NCBI GenBank assembly: GCA_011316305.1
Contig: SAUG01000048.1
Location: 434,001-498,000 of the forward strand
Reading direction: 5' to 3'
From: Rusavskia elegans
Taxonomy: Eukaryota; Ascomycota; Lecanoromycetes; Teloschistales; Teloschistaceae
DNA length: 64,000 nt
Below are positions 52,961-63,460 of this stretch, in pieces. Both the position numbers and the translations under genes were made by a program. The notes under the pieces were generated by a model. It saw only the letters and a list, made by a program, of their open reading frames with translations, had not been told where the DNA came from and searched no databases. Numbering within the stretch: the first letter of the stretch is position 1; the number at the start of each line of letters is the position of its first letter.

Positions 52961-53409
52961 GTATTAAATATACGGTAATCGTATTTTTATTTTATTTTAA
53001 TTAACGTAAATAATAGTTTTTTAGAATTTTAATTTAAATTAATTTATTAATATAATATATCTTTCTATCTATAATTTAATTCACCGAAAAATTATTATTG
53101 ATAAATATACCTCGTAGTTATCGTTTCTTTTTTATTTTTACTAGTAATATAAATTCTATAATATCTTTCGTAAATATTACGATTTACTAAAATCTTCTAC
53201 GTACGTATATATTCTCGTAATAGCTATATTATAGCTAAACTAGACGGTAGTACCTTTCTATATCTTTAATATTTATACCTACTTTTATAGACGTCGATTA
53301 CTTTATTTTAGCTAAAGTAATCTATTTTAACTTTAATTAATATCTTTTTTCTACTATCTTTAAACCGCGCTATCCGACTTTTCTATACCTTTTTATTTTA
53401 ATCGATCGA

Positions 53410-56400
53410 TATTATAACGAGGTCAAATATAGATAATAATTGGGTTTATAGAGGTTTTTGTTCTATAGAGGAGGCCTGCGGGTATAAAAGGTGCGTACTA
53501 AGGCCGCTATCTAATCTAGCGAGCCGTACTAAATCTAATCGGGTAACTTATTATATACCTTTCGGCCTTATAAGAGCTTACTCTATAATAAATACTCTAA
53601 AAAGAAAAAAAGGTATCGTTTTCGATACTATAACGAGCGCTAGCGAGATTAATAACTCTACTACGCCTAGAATACGCCTAAATATATCCGCTATTTCTTC
53701 TATACGCGCCGTATAGCTCCTAGAGCTTTCTACTTTTCTAAGCTCTTCTCTATATATATAGACTTCTGGCTAGTTAAATCGAGGCGTTAGCGCTAAAATA
53801 AGCGAGAGTATCGATAGCGGCGTAGCTTATAATTAGACGAGGCGACGTAGATACAGCGTTTATATATATATTTAACAGAGGGGGTAGAAGCGGAGCTAGT
53901 TACGGAGTTCCTAGAAGCTAATTAGTCCGTTTTATTATTAGTTAAGTAAGCAGGAATTTAAATTTCTAAAGAACTTATTTACTTTTAATTCTAATTAGCT
54001 AGAATTAAATTAAATATAGCTTTTAGCTTCGGTTTACTTATCGTTTTCGTTAATACTATCTATATTTCCTAGCGTTCCTTATATATAATAAATAGTAGCC
54101 TTAAAATTCTAATATATATTAAGGGAATTATATTCGAATTAGCGTTTCCGGAATATATAAGCTTAACTTCCTTCTCGCTAATAGTTATAATACGTCTTTT
54201 AAAGTATAGAACTATATCGAGATCCTCTAATTAGCTTAAGCCGATAATAAAACCTATTTATAGATTATCTACTAAATATACTATTATAGATACGTTAATC
54301 TCGCCTCCTATAAATTAAATATTAAATTTAGTAACTCGATCGTATAGTTAGAGACCGTAAATACCTTTAAGGATAATCGGTATCGTTTTCTCCGTAATTA
54401 TAGTTAAATTAATACTTTTAGGCAGGAGAAAACGGTCGATAATAGAAGTTCCGCTATCTGTATCGATATATACGTTTAGATTCGTCTTATTAAATATAGT
54501 AGTATTCGTAGTAGTATACCTCTAGAATCTAGATTTAAAGGTATATATATTATCGCGTATATATTAATTAAAATCCTATTATTTCTTTATATATTTCTGG
54601 CTAGAAGATCTGGGATCGATACTATAGAAATAAACTCTATAGTCTACGAGCTCGTCAGTATTACCGAAACTCTAGAGAATAGGGTATAAATTATATATTT
54701 ATAGCTGTAAATCTTACTAAACGTCTCTAGTATTATTAAAATTAACGGAGAAGCTATATACTAGATAGGCCTCTAGAGAAAACTCTTCTCTATAGGAGCT
54801 ATTATTATAAGTATCGTTACTTCCGGCGTCTTTAATAAATATATAGGTATCTTCCTCGTTCGCGCTACTAAAATTAGTATTAGCCTGCTAATTATAATTT
54901 AGATTTAGCTTAGGGCCCTAGTTACTTCGCGGCGGAGCCTCGATACGGCGCTAAATAGATTAAGATAACTGCTAGGAAGACTATTAAAAAGATTACTAAT
55001 TCTACTAGCGAGATTCGTATTAGAACGAATTATCGGGCGGTCCGCGATATTAATAATATAGTTATTAGGATTAATTCCCCTATAAATTATATAACGGTAA
55101 CTATATATTCTTACAAGATAGTACCTAATTCTAATAGCGCTAAGTTTATTAAAGTTTTTCGGGGAGCTTTAATATATAGAATCTTTTCTAGGCGGTTTTT
55201 TTAGCTTTAAGCTTTTATATAAATGACAGGAGGGTCGTTATTTCCGTTAGCTAATCGATATTATACTATAGACTCGGTATTAGATAGTTAAATATCTAGA
55301 GAACCTACTACTACTCGTCCTTAAAGCCAGTATTACGGCTATAACGTACTACTTACTATATATAATTAGAAACCGGGTATTACTAGTATACGTTATCGAT
55401 TATATATTTATTAGCCTTTAATAGATCCATCGTATCGCTAGTTCTTATTTTAAACCGTTAGGTAAACAGCTTCTCCTATATCTATAGATTTTTACCGTCT
55501 TAAAATACTATATTATAAACGTTATTAAGTTTAGCAGCGTACCAGGCCTAAGCCGTACCGCGGAAGTAGAGATAAAGATACTAGCGAATAAATAGAGCTC
55601 TCTAGATTTTCGCCTACGTTTTAGCCTAGCCTATAAAAAGATATACGTCCCGGAACTATATATTTTAACCTATATAAATCTAATCGCCTTTACCGTACGT
55701 AGTTTATAATAGGTAAGGATTAAGATACCCGATATCTAATACCTTAAACTTTTTTTTACCGCTCGAAGGATTTATATTCTTAAATACCTATAATACTACG
55801 ATAATAAAGTCTTAAAACTTGTTCGGACGGAGCTAGAAGCGTTATTTATCGCTGTTAAAGCTTTAAGATAATAGAGATAATTACCTAGCGGTACCCTAAA
55901 TTTAAGCTTTAGTAGGCGATAGCGGTAAGGGGATTTCCGCCGCTTATTTATAAGGAAACTAAAGCTACTTATTCCTGCTACCTAAAGATTAGATAAGGAA
56001 GTCGATCTTATTTTTAAGCGAGGTAAAGCCGTTTATCTTATTTTTAAGGGCTTTAAATCTTAATTCGATAGATAAAGCTCCGGCCTGATTATTTATTAAT
56101 AAGCCTGCGAATAGCTAACTAAGGCTAGGGTATCTAATATTATTTAATAGGTTATAATATATAGTACTAGGCCGTTCGTCGCCGTTATAGCCTTCGGAGG
56201 CAGATTCGAAGCTAGCCGGTACTATACTAATAATAGCGAGGTTAAAGTAGGATAAAATAAAGTAAAGGCGATTAACTTTTATTTAATCCCGGCAGAATTA
56301 GCTTACGTTTACTAGGAAGTAGTTAGAAATAATTTAAACTTCCGGAGGGTTTAGAAGACTATACTTGCTAGCGTAGATTTAAAATAAGCCTATATATAAT

Positions 56401-56618
56401 AATATAGGATAATCAAAATACCTTTATTACTATTATTTATTATAACGAGGTTAAATATAGATAATAATTAGGTTTATAGAAGTTTTTATTCTATAGAGGA
56501 AGCTTGCGGGTATAAAAGGTACGTACTAAAGCCGCTATCTAATCTAGCGAGCCGCACTAAATCTAATCGGGCAACTTATCATATATCTTTCGGCCTTATA
56601 AGAGCTTGCTCTATAATA
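53410..56618 (-). mobile_element. LTR element with 181-bp LTRs
   Basis: LTRs 53410-53590 and 56438-56618 (181 bp each; ends TATTATAACGAGG...TATAATA, RIPed from TGTTATA...TATAACA). Perfect 5-bp target duplication ATCGA (53405-53409, 56619-56623). The minus strand carries a protease motif (next entry). The 2.85-kb interior shows no reverse transcriptase or integrase that I recognise, so it was probably non-autonomous or internally deleted. It is less AT-rich than its neighbours. Confidence 0.9.
54300..54490 (-). pseudogene. Retropepsin-like aspartic protease remnant
   Basis: The minus strand reads YIDTDSGTSIIDRFLLP (about 54421-54474), the D-S-G-T-S active-site loop of retrotransposon proteases, followed by strands compatible with the flap and the second ILG-type motif (about 54230-54260). 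Only TAG/TAA-type breaks follow. In retroelements this enzyme cuts the Gag-Pol polyprotein. Confidence 0.7.
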
Positions 56619-57119
56619 ATCGAGTAAAGATTTTAGCTATAGTAACCAGCGTACTATCTAGTAGTCTTTATATTACTAGTAGTTCTTTTAAAGTTACGCG
56701 GGTTAGAAAATACGTTAAAAATTACTAATACGTTTAGATATAGATTAAATAATAAATATAGCTGATATAATAACTATAGATATTTAATTTTTAATATAGT
56801 AGATAAATATAGCGGAGATACTAGATACTTATAATTATTTATAATATCGAAGAAAAGTAGATCGAAAACTGCGAGTAACGAAGTTATATTTATATAATAG
56901 AGGATTCGTATTTAAATAATTAGAAAAATAGTAAAATAGAAATAAATAACTACGTTGTAAATTTTATCTAACGAATATATTTCTAGCTGTAGAATTTTTT
57001 TATATATAAAATACAATAATCGTTGCCTTATATATAAAATAAATATATTTATAAATTCAATATAATTCCAAATAAAAGTCTTTTGAAGGAAATAAACTAT
57101 TAATATAATTTCTGAAACT

Positions 57120-57800
57120 GTCTACTAGACTATAATATTATCTTTCATTTTCGTTACTTTGTTTTCGTCTATAATTATATCCGAATCCAATCGATTTACT
57201 AATTTAACTAAAAATTCGACGACTATTAATTTAAATATTTGCTCGAAATCTAGTTCGGATTCTAGTAGAATAAACGTTTCTAATAGAAATTTAATACAGT
57301 CGTTAAAACTATACGATTCCAGCGAATTCGAAATACGAAGATTTTAAATTAGATTTAGAATTAATGGATTTATAGATTCGAAGTCCGTTATAGTAGACGG
57401 ATTAGTAAAAATACGGTCGACGTTATTAAATTACTCGAATTTAGCGGTTTTAAATTCTATTTTCTTTTTAAATTAAAAAAATATAATTATCGAAATAGTA
57501 TTACTAGAATCTTTATATCGATTAATTTATAGATTAAACTATTACTATAATCAAATATAAAAGATATGATATTAATAATTTTAGTAAAAAAAGACGAAAG
57601 AAAAACGTACGTTCTATTTTAAATAGATTATAGTAATTTATACTACGAATCTATTGAAAAAAAGTTTAGATTTAATATTATATAGTTTTTTAATTTAAAT
57701 TTATAAAATTAATATACTAGTATCTATACAGTATATCTAATACTAGCGTACTAATACTAAACTATTAATAGAATTATCGGTTAATCGTATACGAATAAAA
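57120..57800 (-). repeat. Repeat C, copy 2 (former coding sequence)
   Basis: Matches 50776-51560 with mainly transition differences. The minus-strand frame at about 57475-57125 parallels that of copy 1 (TAKFE, ILLESEL, RLDS blocks) and is the better preserved. No family recognised. Confidence 0.6.
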
Positions 57801-58494
57801 ATATGTAAAATATTATTATAAATCTAAAAATTTATTATACTCTATAGATTTATTATATTAAACGAAAATCGATATTGAATAAAGTTTTTAATTTTATATC
57901 AAAGTTTTCGAAAAGTGATTTTGAAAACTTTATAATTTTAGTAGCAACTTTAGAAACTCGGACGTATTTTAAAAGTTTCGAACGTTCGAAAAACTATTAG
58001 AAACGTTTAAAGCGTTTCGGATTCGAAAAGCGTTTAATAATACTAGCCGCCGTCTAAACAAAAGATTTCAATAATATTACGCTAGAGATTTTAAATCAAC
58101 GTTATATAAAACGAATAGTTAATACTAATCAAATCGAAATTTAAAAATATCTATAAAACCGATTTCTTTTATACGTATCAAATTTAAAGCTATTTCTAAC
58201 GTGGATAATATATTTTATACAAAGGTTAAACAAGATATTCAATCTCTTTTATATAAATATATTTTCAATATATAGTTTATCGTCAAGAAATTACTAGAAT
58301 AACTCGAAACGTTTTAAATATCTAGAATATTCTATTGAAAAGCCGAGATTTTTCCGAGCTAAATTAATAGTCTCGGGCGTTTTAGACGTTTAAAGCCAAT
58401 CCAACGTCTTTTAAAACCATCTTTCGAAAATTTCAATATAGTAATATATATTTCTTTTTAGTATTTTTTTACTATAATAAATATTTTATCCATT
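57801..58494. other. RIP-degraded sequence, nothing recognised
   Basis: About 700 bp. It retains CG-containing words such as TTTCGAACGTTCGAAAA and AAGCGTTTCGGATTCG that make small palindromes, but no gene or element end could be supported. Confidence 0.45.
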
Positions 58495-59380
58495 TAATTT
58501 TCTTTTAGAAGATTTTTATTGGAAATTACATTAAATTTTTATAAATATATAATATTAACGTCATTTACGGCAACCATCATTATATTATATATATAAAGAA
58601 AATTTTTATAGCTAATAATTTATTCGTTAGATAAAAATTATAGTTTAGATAATTACCTTTATTTAATTGTTTTCTTTTTTATTTAGTTATAAATTCTCTA
58701 CTATTTTGTTTTCGTCGTTATAAATGATTATAAATAATTGTATATATTTAATATTTCTGCTATAGTTAAATATTATACTACGATATAAATATCTATAGTT
58801 ATTATTTCGACGGTATTTAATATATAACTCGTATTTTAACGTTTCGTTAAACTATTAAAGTATTCTTTTACTCGCGTAACTTTGAAAAAATTACGAGATA
58901 ATACGCTAGCTAATATAGCTAGATGCTTTATCCAATCGATTAAATTAAAGGAAAGCGGAATAATGGAATAATATATTTTAAAAATAATAAAAATAAAATA
59001 TTTATTATAGTCGAAATAAATTAGTTTAGCTATAATAATATAGTTGTCGTTTTCGCGGATAAATATAATTATTACGGATTAAAGTACTAACGTCTGATTA
59101 AATTATTAGCTATAGCTATTACGGGAATATATATATATATATAAAAGATTACTAGTTTATAATATTAGTAAAAGAAAAAAAAGCGATAACTGCGAGATAT
59201 AAATATCTATAAAAATTTTTACGTTAATTAAAATATCGATAGAAAAATATCTTATATTACTAAATAAATTAAATTATAATACCAATTCTATTACTATATA
59301 TTCGATTCTAGTATATCTACATTCAATTTATTTTTCGAATTACTAGTTTAGCGAATTTCAAAATCAAAACCAAAATTAAT
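58495..59380 (-). mobile_element. Family A repeat, copy A8 (inverted, nearly full length)
   Basis: The tail at about 58495 (a RIPed form of CCCCTCTGGGGGGCTCC) and the head at about 59345-59380 (TCAAAATCAAAACCAAAATT) bracket about 885 bp matching the reverse complement of A1/A2. Confidence 0.8.
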
Positions 59381-59511
59381 AAAATCTATTTAATTAACTA
59401 TTCTTTTTTCTATTATTATTTTATTGAAAATATTTTTTAGAATTTATTTATAGAATATAGTTTTAAAAAGCTTTATAAACGTATATATATATTTAATTAA
59501 TAGCTATATTA

Positions 59512-59985
59512 GATTTGGATGGCGTAGTAGCAACGTTTACGTGATTTGGAAGCCTGAAAGATCCAACGTTTTTCGGAATTAACGGAATTTAATCCGACGG
59601 ATCGAAAGTTCGAATCTTTCGAAAGTTAACTAAAATTTTGAATTTTTTCAATCGATTAAAATCTATTTTTATATAGAGTTTTTATATAGAGAGATTATTT
59701 AGTAGATCGTTTCGTATTCGTATAAATCGATCGAATTAGAATTAAATCTATAAATTTAAATAAATTACGATTTCCTTTAGAATTTTAGTTCAGATCTAGC
59801 TTTTTCGAAAATTTTAAATTCGAATTTTCGAAAAAATACTTGAAAATCAAATAATTACGTAATCTAATCGGTTTAGCGCCTCTAAAATCAAAATCCGAAT
59901 AGTTAAAATCGTATATATATATATATATAAATTCTTATACTAATATCGGATTGTCTAACAAAGTATATAAAGTTTTTAAATGCCT
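59512..59985 (+). mobile_element. tRNA-derived SINE at the edge of the P450 island
   Basis: Head TTTGGATGGCGTAGTAGCAA resembles a tRNA A box. GAAAG TTCGAAT CTTTC (59604-59620) is a perfectly paired T arm with a seven-base loop and B box. The body matches the SINEs at 36005-36431 and 51651-52085. A TA-dinucleotide run (about 59918-59936) lies near the tail. The RIP zone ends at its 3' end. Exact 3' boundary uncertain. Confidence 0.8.
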
Positions 59986-60140
59986 TTTATCTGGTGTATA
60001 CTGAGTCTACGAACACTAATTTCATGAATCTGGCGTCATTTTCACACGCCTCAAACGACTTGGTAAACTCGCGACCCTATTTTCAATGGGTGGAAAAGCT
60101 TTCCCATCACAGAACTGCTTGACACCCATCAGACAATCTA

Positions 60141-60209
60141 AGCTGCAGCAGCAACTCCTCGCAAGCGAATCTTGATTTGGACAAGCGGCGAGGAGTTGCT
60201 GCTGCAGCT
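60141..60209. repeat. Perfect 22-bp inverted repeat (hairpin) upstream of P450
   Basis: Arms at 60141-60162 and 60188-60209 are exact reverse complements over 22 bases (AGCTGCAGCAGCAACTCCTC plus GC) around a 25-base loop. It lies about 730 bp upstream of the P450 start codon in sequence of normal composition. The loop carries AAGCG near both ends. Function unknown: a small foldback-element remnant, a cruciform or a transcribed hairpin are all possible. Confidence 0.9.
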
Positions 60210-60774
60210 AGTCTCGAAACGACGACGGCACACCAAACGTAACGCTACGACTCGGTCTTCGTTAAGAGCAATTTGACACAGCCCCGTGCATCGCGTTTGT
60301 GGCATCTATGAATGTTTCGTTCTTCGAATGATGAGCAGTAGTCTGGAGCTCTACAACCAGTGAAAGCACATGCATTGCGAATTGAGCCAGGAGCCGAGAT
60401 CTTCGCATACGCAACACTGCTACTCAACGAGACGGCAGTTAATCAGCCAAAGAGTCTCCGAAGTGCACGTCGATCGTTGCATTCGATCCGCAGGTGATTG
60501 GTAACGTACAAAGCACCTATGCAGTCACTCAATGAAACTATACGTAAATGGTCCGTACAGAGCTGTTCCAGAAGGTCGGATCCCTAAGAAGAACAACGGG
60601 AGACATGGACCACCCATATCCGATGATCAAAGACGAGCACCTACACAACAAGCAGAAGTTGCGATGAAATATGGCCGCCCCCATACTCACGGCGTAATTA
60701 TACGCGACCGGTGGGCCATACATGAGGCACTGCAGCCTATAAGAGCGCCACATTGCTCCTACCGTTTGCACCTG

Positions 60775-60798
60775 CATGCAGTCTGACATGCAGTCTGA
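60775..60798 (+). repeat. Tandem 12-bp duplication CATGCAGTCTGA x2
   Basis: Two adjacent identical copies of CATGCAGTCTGA lie about 140-165 bp upstream of the P450 start codon. This could be a duplicated regulatory site or simple replication slippage. Confidence 0.8.
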
Positions 60799-60938
60799 AA
60801 TACAGCAAGATGACATGACACGGCACCGTCGGATGCGCATGAAATTGACGATATCTATTAAATGTTGAGTTTTGCCATAGATAATAACTTCAAAACCTCG
60901 TAAGTTCTGGCTTTCAAAGATATTCCACTCTTAATACA

Positions 60939-62746
60939 ATGAACGTACTTTTCAGCGTCCAGGTATGGGCCGACTTTTCACTGTGGACTATCACCTGCAT
61001 CCTAATTTGCCTTGCTTGCATAATCTTCAGGGTTGTTAGAAAAGCGCAGTGGACCAGACTAGACCGTGAATTTCGGTCTTTCGCGTCAACCAGAAACTGT
61101 GCACTGCCATCGACCATTCAAGGCTCATTGCTTTCGGGTATTCGACACAAATGGAAACGTCTCCATCATCGCGGTGATATGTTCAATGACTACATGCATT
61201 CCGTCTTCCGCAAGAACGGTCCGACTCACGCGATTCTCGAACCCTCTCGTGGCGACACGAAGACGATATACACCATTGAACCAGAGAACATCAAGACAAT
61301 GTTGCATACAAATTTCTCAGACTATCACCGTTCAAGGAATATGCCCAACGCACTGGATCCTGTAATGGGTCAGGGTGTATTTACCAGCAACGGCAAGGCA
61401 TGGGCACACAGTAGAAGCCTGGTCAGGGCTCAGTTCTCAACGCAGAGAGTCAGGAATGTCGCAAAGATTGAACCATATGTGCAAAATGTCTTCAAAGAGA
61501 TCGGAAACATTGGGAAAGATGGCTGGACCGAGCCGCTGGAGGTCCTGCTTACTTTCAATCGCTTCACCTTGGATTCGGCGACTGAGTTCATGTTCGGTAC
61601 AAGTGCAGAGTCGCATCGAGTAGCCATGAGAGAGAAGGAGATGTTCATTGCGAAAAAGAAGAAGAGAGGAGTTAGGGCCAAATACCAGCTCGTCATGACG
61701 GACTTTGGCACCGCTTTCGACATTGCCCTGGATTATGTTGCCCTCCGTCTCAAGCTCGGACGTTTATGGTTCCTTGCTGATGGATTCTGGTTTCGAATTG
61801 CTTGCTACAAGGTCAAATCCTATGCCGATAATTACATCCGCGAAGCTGCCGCCCACGCCGGCGAGGCTGCAAAGCGTGCCCAGAAAAAAAAGAAAGGAGC
61901 AGCTGCTCGAGATGTGGATTCGGAAGCAGTGGATTTGGACGACCGTCGGTACGGCCTCATTTCCGAACTGGTAGGTTCGTACCCCGACAAAGTTGCACTT
62001 CGAAATCAGGTCATGCAACTCCTTGTTGCTGGAAGAGATACGACTGCTGCCACTTTGACATGGTCCTTCATCCTCCTCGAGGCCCATCCCACTGAGTTCA
62101 ACCGCCTGCAATCGAACATCATCGAGCACTTTGGCACCGAATCCAATCCAAGCCGCCCGGTGATCTTCGAGAACTTGAAATCTTGCGCATATTTGCAGTG
62201 GGTCATTTCTGAAGTTGTCCGATTATATCCTACCGGCCCACTTAATGCGCGAGAAGCCTTTGTCAATACTGTCCTGCCCGTGGGCGGTGGCGTCGATGGC
62301 AAGTCTCCAGTAGCTGTCAAAGCAGGTACGACGGTGGCTTACAACACATACTTGTTGCATCGCCGCGAGGAGCTATGGGGCGAGGACTCGTGGGACTTCA
62401 AACCTGAACGTTGGGAGGGGAGAAGGGCAGGTTGGGAGTATATCCCCTTCCATGGTGGTCCTCAAACTTGTCTTGGACGTAAGTTGCTTTTTCCAACTCC
62501 CGTGAGATGGCAAATGGGTCAGCTAGATGCAACTTTCTGTTGTTAACTTGATCTTTAGAACAGCATGCGATGACGGAGATGGCTTATGTCCTGACTCGAA
62601 TGTTGCAACGGTACGATCGAATTTCCAGCTCTACACGCACGACGAATTTCGAGAATGGTATTCGAACCATCCTCGTCCCGAAGCACACCGTTCTCTTTCA
62701 ATTCCACTCGCGAAGTGAGAAAGCTCATAGCGAAAATATCGAATGA
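60939..62746 (+). CDS. Cytochrome P450 monooxygenase, CYP52-like (join 60939..62478, 62559..62746)
   Basis: Haem-thiolate monooxygenase, probably ER-anchored. Joining two exons gives 575 codons with a stop at 62744-62746. Residues ~14-30 form an N-terminal membrane anchor. Seen in order: I-helix AGRDTT (364-369), K-helix ExxR as EVVR (425-428), PERW (489-492), and haem-binding FHGGPQTCLG (504-513) with the ligand Cys511. The stretch between ExxR and the haem loop (LYPTGPLNAREA, LPVGGGVDG, GWEYIPF) is typical of CYP52 and related fungal families that hydroxylate alkane or fatty-acid chain ends; the substrate here is inferred. The 80-bp intron has GTAAGT, a TTAAC branch-like site and TTAG, and joining restores the expected LGQQ...TEMAYVL helix. 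Odd: the normally conserved Arg two residues before the Cys is Gln509 (CAA). At 575 aa it is somewhat longer than a usual CYP52; the first ATG is chosen because the anchor follows it. Codon use is normal and there is no RIP. Confidence 0.93.
62479..62558 (+). other. Spliceosomal intron of the P450 gene
   Basis: The donor GTAAGT follows the first base of a Gln codon, and the acceptor TTTAG precedes AACAGCATG. Reading through instead would end the protein just after the haem loop and lose the conserved C-terminal helix. A TTAAC branch-like motif lies about 15 bases before the acceptor. The length (80 bp) is ordinary for filamentous ascomycetes. Confidence 0.9.
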
Positions 62747-62780
62747 TGGGATGTCAGGCCAAAGTTACTATTGCATCAAT

Positions 62781-63455
62781 CCCCTCTGGGGGGCTCCTGT
62801 CTGGGGTCATATTGAGTTTTTATACATATATATATGTTTTATCAACGTTATATACGGCAACGATTGTTATATTTATATATAAAGAAATTTTTACAGCTAA
62901 AGATATATTTATCAGATAAAAAAGATTTACAGCGTAGTTAATTACTTCTATATAACTATTTCCTTTTTTATTTGCGATTACGAATCCTCTACTATATAAA
63001 TATAACTTCGTTACTCGTAATCTTTAGTCTAGTTTAAATACTATATATCTAATCTTTCTTCGACGTTATATATAATTATCAGTTTTTAATATTTCCGTTA
63101 TATCTATCTACTATTTTAGAAAGTAATTATCTATATCTATCGCGTCGGCTATATTTATTATATAACCCGTATTCTAACGTTTTATTAAACTATTAAAGTA
63201 TTTTTTAATCTATCTAGTTTTAAAAGGATCGCTAGATAATACGTTAACTACTACGGTTAGAAGCTTTACTCGGTCGATTAAATTAAAAGAAAATAGAAAA
63301 ATCGAATAGTACGTTTTAAAAGTAGTAAAAAAAAAACCTTTATTGAAATTAAAATAGATTATTCTAATTATAATAAAATAGTCGATAACCGCGTAGATAG
63401 ATATAGTTATTATAAATATAGATATTATCGTCTGGTTTAGTTTATAGTTATTTAT
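62781..63455 (-). mobile_element. Family A repeat, copy A9 (inverted, 5' part missing)
   Basis: Begins CCCCTCTGGGGGGCTCCTGT, the reverse complement of the intact A2 tail, about 35 bp after the P450 stop. The first ~60 bp keep CA/TG, then RIP becomes heavy. The match ends at TCTGGTTTAGTTTATAGTTA, so about 300 bp of the head are missing where A10 begins. P450 transcripts probably terminate within or before this element. Confidence 0.85.
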
Positions 63456-63460
63456 TTAGT

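Larger units (their letters stand above)
52558..57085 (+). mobile_element. Family A repeat, copy A7, split by a hAT derivative and an LTR element
   Basis: The head TTTTGATTTTCGTACCCGG starts at about 52558. A 324-bp hAT derivative interrupts it at 52637-52960 and a 3.2-kb LTR element at 53410-56618; the tail resumes at 56624 (GTAAAGATTTTAGCTATAG) and ends near 57085. Net length about 980 bp. Confidence 0.85.
59985..60938. promoter_or_regulatory. Non-RIPed upstream region of the P450 gene
   Basis: Base composition changes abruptly near 59,980: CA and TG return and the AT bias drops. No convincing gene is present; the short open frames (60-100 codons, both strands, overlapping one another) show no recognisable domain. 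The segment probably holds the P450 promoter and 5' leader. It contains a perfect 22-bp inverted repeat and a 12-bp tandem duplication, listed separately. No clear TATA box or transcription start can be assigned. Confidence 0.6.

Noticed and set aside
57159..57347. 62-codon plus-strand open frame
   Set aside because: Antisense to the conserved minus-strand frame of repeat C, and not open in repeat C copy 1.
1..59980. Mitochondrial DNA, suggested by the high AT content
   Set aside because: CG is retained, CA/TG are specifically lost, and nuclear-type LTR and hAT elements with target duplications are present; no mitochondrial genes or rRNA seen.
60245..60840. Open frames of 60, 84 and 100 codons on both strands upstream of P450
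   Set aside because: They overlap one another on opposite strands, have no recognisable domain and sit in the expected promoter or leader region.
61066..62320. Several 60-121 codon frames overlapping the P450 exon
   Set aside because: Out-of-frame shadows of the P450 coding sequence.
62527..62882. 63- and 75-codon frames at the P450 3' end
   Set aside because: They cover exon 2 in the wrong phase and start in the intron or run into the family A repeat; splicing at 62479/62558 gives the conserved P450 C terminus.
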